64,000 nt of DNA from NCBI RefSeq assembly GCF_021155765.1, contig NC_060110.1, forward strand, positions 18,684,001 through 18,748,000, in the 5' to 3' direction. The stretch's first letter is position 1. Each line of letters opens with the position of its first letter. This DNA is from Diprion similis. Its lineage: Eukaryota > Arthropoda > Insecta > Hymenoptera > Diprionidae. Both the position numbers and the translations under genes were made by a program. A model generated the notes under the pieces. The model was not told the DNA's origin. It ran no database searches and worked only from the letters and a program-made list of their open reading frames with translations. Shown here piece after piece: positions 1-12,900 of this stretch.

Positions 1-3000
1 TGTGGTGAAGTAGTGTTCCCTGAAAAGAATCAAAAACATGCTCGAGTACCTACTTACTGAATTACTTTATATCTATACTCGGACGGTTTAACGATCCTCG
101 GAGTGCCGAGCCATCGGATCTTTATCTTTTGGTGTCTTTGTCTCTTTGTGCTCGCGACTCTTTGGCAGTCACCCGTTCGAACAGACCTCCATGACGACGA
201 AGGGTGTAACGCGAAATCGGAGTAGAGTGACTGGGCTAAAAGCAGAGCAAAGTCTTGAAAAGACAAGAATCGATAGTCCAGCACGCGACGAGCTGAGAAT
301 TGAGTAGCACGCGAATCGACCCGTTGGCAAGTCATCCTGCAGAAAAAATAAATAGATTCCGTGCAAGTTAGAGGAAGCCGAGTCAACTTACACATGCTCA
401 ATGGCAGGTGGGGGCCGCAATGTTCTTGATCGAATGTTTTTCAGGTCGGCCAAATCAGCAACTATCAATTGTATCGACGGGTTCGGAGTTCCTGGCTGCA
501 ACAAATTGATCCTTGGGTAACACAGTTCTGACTAAAGTTGGAACAATAAGCATTACAAATAAAAGATGGCAATTCATTTCGACCAAGCTCATCAATCCAC
601 ACCTGCAGGATGCCCATGAATTGTTTCGGTTCACACGAAAAATCGAGCGTACCAAAATCATTGAGTTACCTTCGGGTAACGAAGCGACCGGATGTCAGGG
701 TACAAGGTTTTCGTCCCTTCTCCGAACCACGGGATCTTCATTTCTTGGACCAGCGAATCGTTAAACGACGCGTACAACATCAGGTGTCCGTCTTTGGACA
801 TCCATATCGCTTCTGCGCTGCGTAAAATCTCTTCTGCGCGGTAAAGAACAAAAAATTATTATGCACATAAGAAGATGAACAGAAGTTTCCAAAGCCTTCT
901 CCAGAAGTGGATAAGAAAAAAGTTCTTCTTTCATTTCCCATACTAGCGTGAAACTTTGATCGCTTGCTACAGAAGTGAAAACGATGAAAACTTCCGCAGA
1001 CACGTATCATCTGTGTTCTGTAAGCCAGGCGTGAACACAAAAGCTTCCGTCATTCACCCGCGATCTGTGTTCGACACTTTGGCATTCGACACCCCTCAAA
1101 CGGGACGGGCTTACGTATGTTTTTTAAACGTGTTACCCCGGCCTCATACCTTCGTACAACCAGTCCGGTAATCCGTTTGACAATATTCCCGGTATCGCGG
1201 AATTGGTGACACGGTAGCCCGTGTTACTGAATGGACTAGGCCGATAGTATATATCGTAATCTTGAATCATGACCAGTCCGTGACCCCTCGGCGTCCATTG
1301 AGCCAGCAGCAGATATGGATGAGCGTCTGTTTCCGGTTGAGGAGTCAGTGGTATTGTTTCTCTGAAATGGTGAAAAACGACGCGTTTTTCTAAAGACAGG
1401 GTTTACCAAACACGTCGATGCTTTTCTTTTTTTACAAGTTTGATAGATTGAATCGCTGCAGTTGTGGTTATTATGCGATAAATAATGAGTCAAGTTAATG
1501 TCCACCAGGCAAGTTTGACGAGGCGACTCACCTTGTGTTCACGTCGTAAATAATGTACTGGGCGAGGTACGAGTGCCGGAATAATTTCTTTACGTTTTGC
1601 GCCAGTAGAAGATACTTGTGGTCCGGAGACAGCGAGAATTTCGCCGGGTTCAAGCGTCTCTGGAAATTTTCGCTCGGTATTAGTGTTAGAACCCTAGTAA
1701 TCCCGGGGGTAATCCGGGACAGAAACATCACTGGACAATAAATCAACTTTGTCCACTCACGAAAGTCGAGTTCGGCATTAAACTGTGCGATGTAATGTTC
1801 GGATCTGAAGCATCCAGCAAGGAAATTCCTCCCGAAGGGTCACGGAAACAAATATGGCGACCGCTTACCCAGCTTCCATTAAATAGCAATGGCGACAAAT
1901 CTCCAGACAGGACCTGACAAAAACTCGGTTATTTAAAGAGCTCGCTACTCAGGATCAAAGGATCGAGCTACGAGCCTGACAACGCTGGTTAATTTTCAGT
2001 AAATAATTCGTACCACAGTCGCATACTGCAGTGTACCGGGTACCATAAACTTCTACTTCGCCTCCTCGGCGTCGTTACATCATAAAAGTGAATTTATTAC
2101 CATGATTTTCGAATGCAAATGGAATCTTCTTCTCCGAGGACGCTGCATGAGATTATAAGAACAAGATACTCTCTCTCTCATTTTTGAATATCAGTTGAAT
2201 AGCCGAGATAAGGTTTGTCACGAAAGGTTCCTGTACCAACTTTAATCGCATTTCACAGGAGCGTTAAAAAAACAAAGAAAAGATAGCAACCAAGAAGGAA
2301 AAGCCGTCGTCGCATGGCATTGATAAATTAAGATGAAATATACCAGATTTAACTGGAATGGGCTCGAGCAAAGTTGTTCGAATCGATTAGGCGGGATGAA
2401 ACACTTTCAGCTCCACAGATCATGACTTGGCGATACCCGCGGTAACCGTTCATCAATCAACGCACTCCGGTCGTTCTACACCGCTAATGCGAAATGCGAG
2501 TAAACGGAGTCTGAAATAGATTTGCGTATTCGAACAAAAAATAAACTTCGACCAGAAAGGTAAGAGCGGTGGCTCAGCTGGATTTCACTTCCACTCGGCG
2601 GCCATTTCCACTTTCGGGACATCGTCGTTTGACAAACTAAATCACTGCGAAGTGCGATGGTTATTTTACATGTGTACGGCAGTAGCAATTATATTTTACG
2701 CGACTTACCTCTGCCAGGCGAAGATGGGATCCGCGAACTCGAGGCCCCTCATCGGGAGGTGTGAGCAGTGCAACTGAGGTAACAATCAGAGCGAGAACCG
2801 CAATGATAACGAGCAGGGCGATTAAGATACCCCTCCAGTTCCTCTGATTCGGATTGGTCGAAACGAGCTCCTAGATTGAACAAATTGCCAATGCATTGTT
2901 CGGCTACTTCCATATCGCTCCTTATCAAAACACAGAGTTTAAGTTATATTTACGATGCTCTTTCGTTGGATCCTCCATTAAAGCAGGGATTACGTTACGC

Positions 3001-6000
3001 GCAGGAGTGTAAGAACTAAGAACAAGTGAATTCAAGACGACTCGAAGTTATCGAATGTCACACCGATAGCGTGGAAAACAGTGAATATTTTATGCAAATT
3101 CAGAAATATGTATCCTTCAAATGCAATACCATTTTATCAAAAGTAAATCGTTCAATCAACCGACAGGATAGATGGACGCCAGACCTCTGTTCGAGTTTAG
3201 AGTGTACTGAAATTTCGATGCGAAGATTCACGAGCCGTGCTCGAGGCTGTTCGAAAGCGATTAATTAACCGGCGGCTAAATCCGAATGAGATCCGCGATA
3301 ATTACTCAGGGAGGAATTAAAATACGCCACCTCCTTTGACTTGGATTATCCAGGACGAACACCTCGGCTAAGTGATTCATCAGTAACAGTATACATGTAT
3401 TTATGTATGTGTATAATGCTCTAGGACTTACTTACACTTATTACCTTTCATCGCATGCAACACATTCCTTCTACATTTGTTTTTTTGTTTTTTTTTTCAT
3501 TCTGTTTTGTCATTTCTTTTTGCTATTCTAGTATACCTACCGTGCTTCATCACCGGAGCTACTTAATGTCTAGTGAGATGATAAAATAATGCGAAAGACG
3601 TTAATGTCGTAGAAGTTGAATGTTAGAAGGGGAACATGCAAGAATTTGAATAATTTATAGCATTTGGAGCCCGCATATTTTGTAACTAAATGGTCTTTAA
3701 ACACGTATCGTGGTAAGTATTATAAATATTTTCGAGATGTCTTCACAGTGGAAGCAAAGTAAGAAGTCTCGTTCGGAACTTTTACGTGATGTTTTCGTTT
3801 CTGACGGGATTTTTTAATTTCAGGTCAAGAAGCGGATCACTATAGAATGGAATTGTAATCGACTTCATTGACGCAATTGGTGAGAAGAAAAAAAAACTTT
3901 TTACATAAGGAAAGCCGAAAAATAAGTTTATGGTTTGAACGAGAGTAGTTTTTGACTTGCCGAATCAACATATGACAACGGCGATCTATCTACGGTATCT
4001 ATATACCGTATCCTGACAAACTGGTTCACTAGTAACTTTGTCTTATAAAAAATCCTGTACAGTATTGAGATCAAATTTTATAAATCAAATTTGTTTCGTA
4101 CCACTGGAATGTTTGATTCAATTCCAGACCGGCGTATTCCGAACCGGCGAAACGGCACCAAAGCGAGTTGTAATTAAATTCGTATTCAACTAAATCAGTC
4201 TAATCTACAGGAGGGTACGTTTACTCTGGCTAACGATAACGACAAACAATAATACGATCCGTAGAGCAAAGTTTGCTCAGAAGTTTATCTCTTAAGTCTG
4301 TTTGCAAAAAACGGTCGCGAAATTAGATTTCTAAGAATAGTTCGGCAGTATAAACCATGCAACCAAATTTCCAAGTTGAGCAGAAAATGCCGGCTACTTT
4401 TTACTAGCGTTGCCGAAACCGTAGATTCCATTCTTTGGAAATAAACAACTTATTCGCTTTAAAAAATCATCATCATCGATAAGGTGACGCCTGACGCCAA
4501 AGTTCAATACATGTATGCTATAGTACTTATATCTTGAAATATATCCTGAATGCACCCACAGCATCGAGAACAGTTTCTCATTTATTTACCCCGCAGACGT
4601 GAGATTATAAAGCAATTTTACAAACCAAACGAGATAAAAGATTCCGAAAACTTTGCTGCCAGCTGAGCACGAGTCAACTTGAGTTTGTAAAAAATAAGTC
4701 AATAGAGCAATATATCAAGAAGATTTTCAAGGCAGAATGAGATTGAAAAAGAAAGAAGGAAACAAATTTAAAAAAAATAGATGTATACTGTATACGCGTA
4801 TAATTCAACAGCCAATTGAGCAGCATGATCGGCAAGTTTGAAATTTGTCTCGTCAAACAAGTTCGCGAACTCTTTTTGGCGAAAATTTTCCCGGATAATA
4901 TTGACGAGAGAAAAGAAAAAGGACAAAAAAGTAAACTTCGGCAATAAAAGTGGCGAGGAAAAACTAGAAGGGAGAGAAGGCGAAGTGAAATTTGAAGAAA
5001 AGGAAAAAGACCATGAAGACACAGTGCTGTGGGTACTTGACATTATTACCTCCTCTTCAACCCCCCTACCTAGGATACTTACGCGACTTAAGGGATGGCT
5101 AAGGCAACATCTAATCTTGGCTTAACCACCAGCAACCCTCTCGCATGTAAATATACACGCACTCACGTAGTAAAAGGCAAGAGCCTCACCCCCCAGCAAC
5201 CGACTTAAACTCCGGTGGCAGTCAGCTGCTGGTTGAATCGATAGTTGCTCGGCGCATCGAGCAAAGCATGCAGGTCAAACGCTCAACATTTATCGACGTA
5301 AAAAAGTGCACGTGATTTGCCCTGTTGCCCACATATATGTAAAACAATATCCTTGCAATATTTATCGACACAAATATACCGCGCTCCTTTACAGTCTTCG
5401 CAACTCTCAAATAAAGACGAACCAATTCGCCCGCAAGCACTTTTGTGACAGTGTCTTTTACGTTGTGAAAAAGCTGAATACATCGATCGCGTATAAAAAC
5501 GCGGGACTTTTAGGGCTGCCCGGTTTGCTGTTGAAGACCCTTTTTGCTGATAATTAGGACGGCACTAATGAAGACATTAAAAATAGCTCGGAATGATCGT
5601 TTTAAAGAATATGTTCTGGAAATAAAAACAACGTTGACACGAGGGAACCCCATTATTTAGTGATTCGCTCCATTTCCTTATACGCCTAACGCTGATATTT
5701 CCCCTTGTAATTAGCATCGTAGATTGTGAAATAAATTATGTGTATAAAATAAAAATGAAAAAGTAACGCTATAACTGACAGCGTGAAAAGCCGTGTTGCT
5801 CATATTTTGAAAAATGATTTAACTAAGCCGAGGTAACAAGTGTGAACTGAATGTCTGGTTTGCATCCGCTGTTCTCCATGAAAGCGGGATTAATTAACAA
5901 TGCACACGTCGTTCTATTATACTGTTCGGTCAATATTAACAGTGAGTGAAATTCCTCATTTCAAATAAACAGCAAATATGCCAGTATGATAATAATAATA

Positions 6001-7435
6001 ATAAAATACCGGGTGCGAGGAGGAGAACGTCAATATTATATTAAATTATACAATACAATGTAGTACGAAGGTAATCGAAATATCGATCTGAATCGATCAT
6101 ATATACCTTCGTGACAGAGTAGACCAGATACGAATGGAAAACGCGGAAATAAACGTGTTCTATTTAATATCACGTGCCGTTGTGCACAGGTGTGTTCAGC
6201 CCCTGAGTTCCGTAGCATTTTCCCGTTTTCCATTATCCAAACCAAATATGGAGAGGGTCGACCTTGTCGCAGGACTCCTGAATTCAACGCGCGTGCAAGG
6301 ATAACTCTTACAAATTGACAATCTTCGACGTATATTCCCGAGTGTAACGATTGGTGAATAAAAATGTCGTATATCGCGGAATACATTGTAAGACATCGAG
6401 GAGTGTGAATCTAGCGAAAATGTAGCTGCGGACTTCGTTTGGAAGAAAATATTATCGCGATTCGGAATGTTTATCTTGGGCTCGACCGACGCGCTTTCTC
6501 TGCCAGAGTTGTCTTATAATTAATTAGTTTTACGGCGCCCGACTTGCGAATGTGATACGGATCTTGGCCGAAATTGTATAGGTATAAGTATAATACGCAA
6601 GCGAATTCTATGAAGCTCTGGAAATGTGGTCTTGATAATTGACTTGATTAATCGCTTCTATTCCTTATTCGGCAGTAAATTTTATTTCGCCTTTAATTAG
6701 AATTCAACGAAGTAAAAGCAGACTTTCATGAGAATAAAATAGCAATAATGAACGTTATATTTACATGGGAAATCATCAATGTTTACGTTCATTCCTCCAC
6801 GAAAGTGTGGAACATTTCAAAATAACAGCATTATGTTTGCTAACAACTTCTAATAATTAATCAGCTACTAGCTATATGCTTGCAAAAATCGGCAAACATG
6901 TAAAATTGACTGCGTAAATCCTACGATTGTAATCGTATGTACTACGTTTGGAACAATTCGAGATAAGCTGTTAATGGAAGATATTAAAGCGTGTCATGTG
7001 AGTTTCTATACTGACAAGCGAAACATTAATTCATGCATTTATAACGAATCGACATGCAATGCTAATCTATTCATCTACGGTCTGGGACCAGTCGAAAAAT
7101 TGATTGTACCCAAGATTATAAGATAGGAAATATCAGACGAGCCTCATACGAATGCAGAGTAAAACAGAAATATATATATCGTCTTGATTGTGGTTTTTTT
7201 TTTCTCTCTCTCTCTATAGGTAAAAGTGTAGTTGAGCTGTATATATGTATATACTTGTTATAATTTTCTATTGGAGACATAAAACGTGCTGTAATGTATA
7301 CATAAAATTGAACTAACGTTAGGAATGGTGATAGTGTATCGTTGTGAATTGAATAATGTCTGTAGAAATGAGTTTGTTTAACACGGATTTGAAAAGTATT
7401 ACCTCGTCGTCGTAATTATTATCTGGGTCTGCCAT
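1..7435 (-). CDS. DPP10/DPP4-family type II membrane protein, N-terminal part
   Basis: Prolyl oligopeptidase family S9B, most like the non-catalytic DPP10/DPP6 type of insects. Coding exons, right to left: 7403-7435, 2709-2870, 1761-1913, 1532-1659, 1150-1361, 670-833, 392-495 and 1-19 (cut by the window edge). All junctions are GT-AG with matching phases, giving 325 codons of a usual 750-850. The first exon codes only [11 protein letters not shown], an acidic cytosolic tip; a membrane helix follows at about residues 26-46 ([16 protein letters not shown]). The beta-propeller begins after it, with the family block [20 protein letters not shown] and the loop DWLYEEE, whose glutamates hold the substrate N-terminus in active DPP4. 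The catalytic Ser-Asp-His domain lies outside the window, so activity cannot be judged. Intron 1 is about 4.5 kb, and alternative first exons are possible. Family call is firm; the paralogue is inferred. Confidence 0.88.
2871..7402. other. DPP-like intron 1, no gene seen
   Basis: This 4.5 kb intron separates the 11-codon first exon from the membrane-helix exon. The open frames in it are short, overlap on both strands and show no family motif. It holds T-rich tracts near 3479-3500, a purine-rich stretch at about 4880-5010 and a CT microsatellite near 7201-7217. I see no conserved structure. Confidence 0.6.
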
Positions 7436-9551
7436 TAGCGAGGCAAGTGTAGCTCAATTTCTCTTACAATATCCGATTAATAATATATCAATTGCACCGC
7501 GAGCTTTGGTGGTGGTTAAAGTTTACATGGGGACCGAACCACCCACGGAGTACGAGGAGCCTTGGCTACTGGGCAACCGAGTCCGTAGTGATGCTGCGAG
7601 AGCGGAGGCTGCGCGTTGCCAGAGATGCGCGCTCCCATCTCGAAAATCTCATGGTACAGGTAGGATATCTGCACCCACGAGACGTGAGGGACAAGAATAA
7701 TAACAATAAGTGATGACGACGGCGACGACTATGACAACGATGCGAAAAATCTAATATTATAGGAGCAACAATGCGGTCACAACAGCAACAACAATTGACA
7801 AAAAGCTTTACGGTGATGCAGTACCAGTTTAGAAATAATTAGGGTGCACGGAAGGTGTTGACAATTGAGCGACCCTAATCACGTTCACAAGAACGGTGAT
7901 TAGTCAGTTGTTAAATAAACAGATGGATAACCGAAGTGTGGATCAGTTGTAAAAATCTTATTTTTCACTGCACGATTGTTGATGAAAAAAAGACTTTTAG
8001 AGAGAGTCTCGGATCCGTGCGTGGCTTCCGTTACTTCGACCCGAGAACGAATGGAACAACGCACTCCGACGCTTGATGTCAGCTGGATGTGTATTAGAGT
8101 TTTCTGTGGTTTGTGTTAGTCAGAATGCTCCGAGCGGATTCGATGTATGTAGAAGTAACCGCGTAATTGTCACTCCGCATCCTGCGTCTGCGCGTGGAAC
8201 TCAATAGTCGACGCCACTGGACGATAATCAAGTCGAGTTGGACCACCATGTGCATCGCGCAAAACATCGATCTTCTCTCGTTCGCCAGTTCAAAATCACG
8301 ATTTGAAGAAAATTGTGTACACCCCATTGCGATTAAACAATTAAGTTAGTAATGTCGAAGTAACAAAATGACCGGAGAAAAATCATTATCCTGCTACTCA
8401 AGTCACCAACTGCGACGGAGTTGAAATCACAAAACATGAGTTTCTCAATGCTGCATTACAGTTTACTGTATTTTCGACAATCCTGAGGTTGCGAAATATC
8501 AAGTTTTCGCAAAAATGCATCGTTATATGTGCAAACGTTACGAACTTGAGTCTTATACGGAATTTACAAACTTCTGTAAGGATCATTGTTTGTGCGAGAA
8601 CAAATTTTAAACAATTACTAGCCGATTTATTGAAAATTGAACCACGTAGAAATGTCATGCAGCTCTAATTAATTGTTGTGCCATGTCCATAGAATAAGAG
8701 ACATGCTTGAAACTAAAAATTTTCGTCTTTTGCGAAAACACTAATCAACTGATGGTATATATTTGACAATATACTGTTCAAGCCGTTCAAACATTTCCCG
8801 CAACGCCAGAGGCGCATGTGCGCGATAAAACTGGGTAAACCGTTCAACGCATTCCCGGTTCGTGAAAACTAGAGTCCTACACGAAGAAAACGCTTCCACT
8901 CAATGACATCTGTGTACGGCAGCTGGAACTAAAAGTGAAACGCAACCGTGCTGCGTGGACAAAAAAAAATACGGAAGTGAGAACCGAAGATGACGTAATA
9001 TATTTCTTATATTTCAGTGGAGATGACCCTCTCGCTAAGGAGATAGTAGCTAAGCTGCTACTAGCAGTTTCTTTCAAGAAGAACTCTCGGTATATAATCT
9101 AACAGTAATTAAAAGCATAGGCTACGCCGGAAGTGGACTTTTCGCGCGAGTTTTCCTAGATTTGGCTCGACGTTACCAGAGAGCAGCACTGAACGACAGA
9201 TCAAAAATTTTTAAGTTGGTAGATTCATGATTCACTGATATATATGTGAATAGATGTATATATGTCTAGTGCCATGATTTTAGATATCGGGGGCTTCCCC
9301 AGAGTTCTTTAGGGGTCTTACTAATTATAGGAGATCTGCATTGTAAGCCATAACGTGGCAAATGGTGGTGAAGAGCGTCATCTTGTTTTTTTTGTCGCGT
9401 TGAGAGTTGTAAGATTTTTACACGAAAATCGAATTATTTGAAGGCGACATTCGTCAACGAATGATTGATTTATTGATTTCTTCGATTTACGCAACTCTGA
9501 TATTGGCACTGGTGCAGCAAAATGCGTAGATCAAACGGTATGTAAAGTAGC
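7436..9551. other. Divergent intergenic region, promoters and 5' UTRs of DPP-like gene and ZNFX1
   Basis: The DPP-like start codon (minus) and ZNFX1 (plus) face away from each other, so both promoters should lie here or just to the right. I could not fix a TATA box or initiator. The ZNFX1 start codon exon must end one base into a codon and lie before 9961. Several ATGs were tried (8051, 8124, 8231) and none gave a convincing donor in the right phase. Confidence 0.5.
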
Positions 9552-9772
9552 TTAAGGGCGTTCCTGGTCGACTTCGACGTTAACGTATATATCTCCAAAT
9601 ACCGAAGTCCACGTATTTCAAACGCGAAAAAGGGCCATTCTATACGCAATTTCGAACCAAAATATTCCAATACACTTTCATTCGAGGCAGAAATAATTAC
9701 GTATACTAGGAATTGCGTATAGAATGGGGTTAAGCCCTTTTTTGCTTTTGAAATACGTGTACTTCGATAGGG
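9552..9772. mobile_element. TTAA-type MITE, family 1 copy 1 (degenerate)
   Basis: It begins at TTAA (9552-9555) with a GGGCGTTCCTGGTCGA end and carries the shared internal block ACGTATATATCTCCAAATA. After that comes an inverted segment that repeats the element's own GCGTATAGAATGG and GAAATACGTG motifs. Related copies lie at 24367-24565 and 34829-34890. A TTAA target and a GGGGGTGCCCTGGTCGA end suggest a piggyBac-like non-autonomous element. The right end of this copy is lost. Confidence 0.6.
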
Positions 9773-9960
9773 TGATCATAAGATATAATATTCAAATTGA
9801 TCTATATAATTACTCCATTCTATCACTTGAATTCACATTTCTAATTCTAGCATATTGACATATCTGATCGAATGTAGTATTTGATCGTGCAAAATTTAAT
9901 ATCACACAGTTATTGTTGAACACATTTTTCACCTCAGTACATATATTAATTACTATGCAG

Positions 9961-12900
9961 ATGGTGACAACTGGCGAAATCGAAATGGATCCTCCGAACA
10001 AAAATCTAATGGTGATACAGAGGGTGGTTTTCAACGGCACTTTCACAGTAGATCGAAATATGGCACTAAACCGTAAGTCCGATTTACGTTGATTCCGCAA
10101 TCTTGAAATTCTCGGAATAAATTGAATTTTTAAGGTTTACCACCAGTTTTATGAATTATGTTTGCTAGATTAAAAAAGTAAAAATTATGAACAGGCAGGG
10201 GATTTTCAGAAGTTAGCAACCTATACAGAATGTTTCATGGCTCCGACGAGCAACGTAGGTGTTCCAGAGTACAAAAGTTCACAGTGATACAATAAGTTTC
10301 CCTGTGTGCCGTTATGCTCAGAATGTAGACTGTAGCTTTATTTTTGATAACAGCTATTTGCATTGTAGGACCAACATATACGAATATATCTAGGAAAAAT
10401 ACACTTTTTTGCACTTCTTCTACACTTAATTTATGAGTACAAAGTTTGCTGTGATAATGCAGGGAACTTTTAGATCTTGTTTCTAATGGGCAAATAAAGA
10501 TGTAAAACAAAATTTATGGAAAAAAATATTTGTAAGAGTGAACAGTCAATTTTGGACCAAATTTATTGGGCTAATTGGAGTACGAAGTAGTTCTAAAGCA
10601 ACAAAAGTTTCAAGAACCTATCCAAACATTGTACATACGTAGTAAATATAATATCAAACATGCGTAAAAAACATGTTGGGTTTGATAGCCTTCACAGTTT
10701 TCAAGTTATTCTCAACTAATGTTAACGAATTTTACATTGAGTAATGGTGAAAATACCGCAGGGAGACTTTTTTTTATCATAACTATTATAAGAATATCAA
10801 AAACAATTTCAAAAACTGAAAATAGTTAAATAAAACTGTCATGCACACTATTTTCTTTTTCAAATTTTTTACTATATAACTAAGTCTTAAACTTGATTGA
10901 AAACTTGTGATTTCATAACTTTTCATCGCGATTAATGAATGCGCTGTAGACATGGAAACATGGCTTAACGCTACTTATAGCACGCTATTCATGTAATAGC
11001 ACTCGCCATTATCAATTTGTTCACTCAAAGCACTCCTTGACATGCGACGTTGCCACGTCTAAATCACAAGGCTGGTCATGATACGTCTATTTTTATTACA
11101 GCCATCTATTTTTTACGTTTTTAATATGCTGTGTTGATGAATGCTCGTCTAAAAAATTTTGTATGATACTAAGTATTATTTTTTTCAACTTTATTTTCAC
11201 TAGCATAATTAGTTTAAAGCTATCTTAATATAAAGACGCTACAACAATTTGTTCCCACATTTGGCAGATCCCCTCAATATGAAGTATATAGTAGAAGTCC
11301 TAACCATGGGTACTCCAATAGAAGTGGTTATAACCTACAAGGAACCAATAGCTTCACACGTCCTAGGTATTTAAATAAAAACATTTTTTATTTTCATGTT
11401 TTCAGTTACACCATTGCTTAACATTATCTTAAATGTAATACAATATTTTAGATATCACCGATATAACTCGTCGTACACACCTAGTGGCAATACTTCTACT
11501 TGGGGTGGTAGAATTGAAACCACATGTAATGTGCAATACTTTAATTTTACGCAACTGGAACAACTGGATAAAATGACTAGTGACAAAGTCATAATTATGT
11601 TAATGAAACAAAGAACAGAATTTGAACAATTCTTGAACAGTACATTTACACCAGATGCTTTAGTAGTAACTCTGCGGGTCCTCAGAAATCTTTGCAGAGG
11701 TAATTTCACAGAAAATGTGACGGGGATACTAAGCCGTGCCTGTTCTGAAACGTTTTTAAAAAGCTTAGAATCGTATCTGATGTCATTGCCTTTCGAAATA
11801 GAGTCTGCTGCTAAGAAAAGTAACAAGATTTATTGGGAAGATAGAAATGGTTTCTGGAAGAATTTAATCGAAATATTCCAAACAATGCTTGATCTTCTGC
11901 CTAGCAAAGCTAGAGACGAACTTCCAGGGATTCTAAACAAAATGAACATTATTATCACAAGCATTGAAAACAACCAAGATTATGTAATTGATAAAAATAT
12001 CAAGACTGCTGCACTAGATATGTCTAATAAGTTGCAAAGCCAATTACAAACTTTCGAAATGAAAAGTGCGATCTGTGCTAAAGAGTCTGAAAAATTGGAA
12101 GAAAATCCACCCGAAGACTTCAGGTCCTTGAGCATCATACCAACAATAAAGGATTTGTTTGATAGTCATCCTTTTATTAGGATTAATAAAGTCACAGAAG
12201 CTTACAATTCAGTAGAACATTATCTTGACGTGCACTTTCGTTTACTGCGTGAAGATTTTGTACGCCCTCTTCGAAATGGCATTGAAGAATACTTGAATGA
12301 CTTCAACCAACGTCAGAATAAAAACCTTCGCATTTATAAGAGAGTCAGATTTGTAGTTCCCGAGCGCGATGATTATGGTGATGTTCATGATGGGGTTGAA
12401 ATATTTTTTGGAATTAAGAGTCACGTCAATTGGAGGGATTCCAAAAGGCTTATGTTCGGTGGACTATTATGCCTTAGCAAAGATAATTTCAATACCATAT
12501 TGTTCGCAACTATTTCCAATCGGGATGAGAGAAATCTTGCACAAGGAATACTTACAATCAAGCCATGCAATGGAACAGAGATTACTTCGGAAATTTACAA
12601 CCATGATTTTGTTATGTTGGAACCAAAACTATATTTCGAGCCATACTTTCGAGTACTAAATGCTATGCTGCATATGGATGAGACGAATTTTCCAATGAGA
12701 AATTATCTGGTAGATGCTGATACTTCGACTTTCCGACCTCGTTACATTAACTTGGCTTATCTGAGGTTCGGAGAAATTATATTCAGATACAAAGGAATCG
12801 GATTACCTGTAGCATCAGACCAAACATGGCCATCAGCTCAGAAATTAAATCTAGATGAAATGCAATACAAAGCATTCAAAAGTGCACTCACGCAAGAATT

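Noticed and set aside
4838-5125. 95-codon plus-strand Lys/Glu-rich frame in the DPP-like intron
   Set aside because: Produced by a purine-rich stretch; the opposite strand is equally open as a Ser/Phe-rich frame, so composition explains it.
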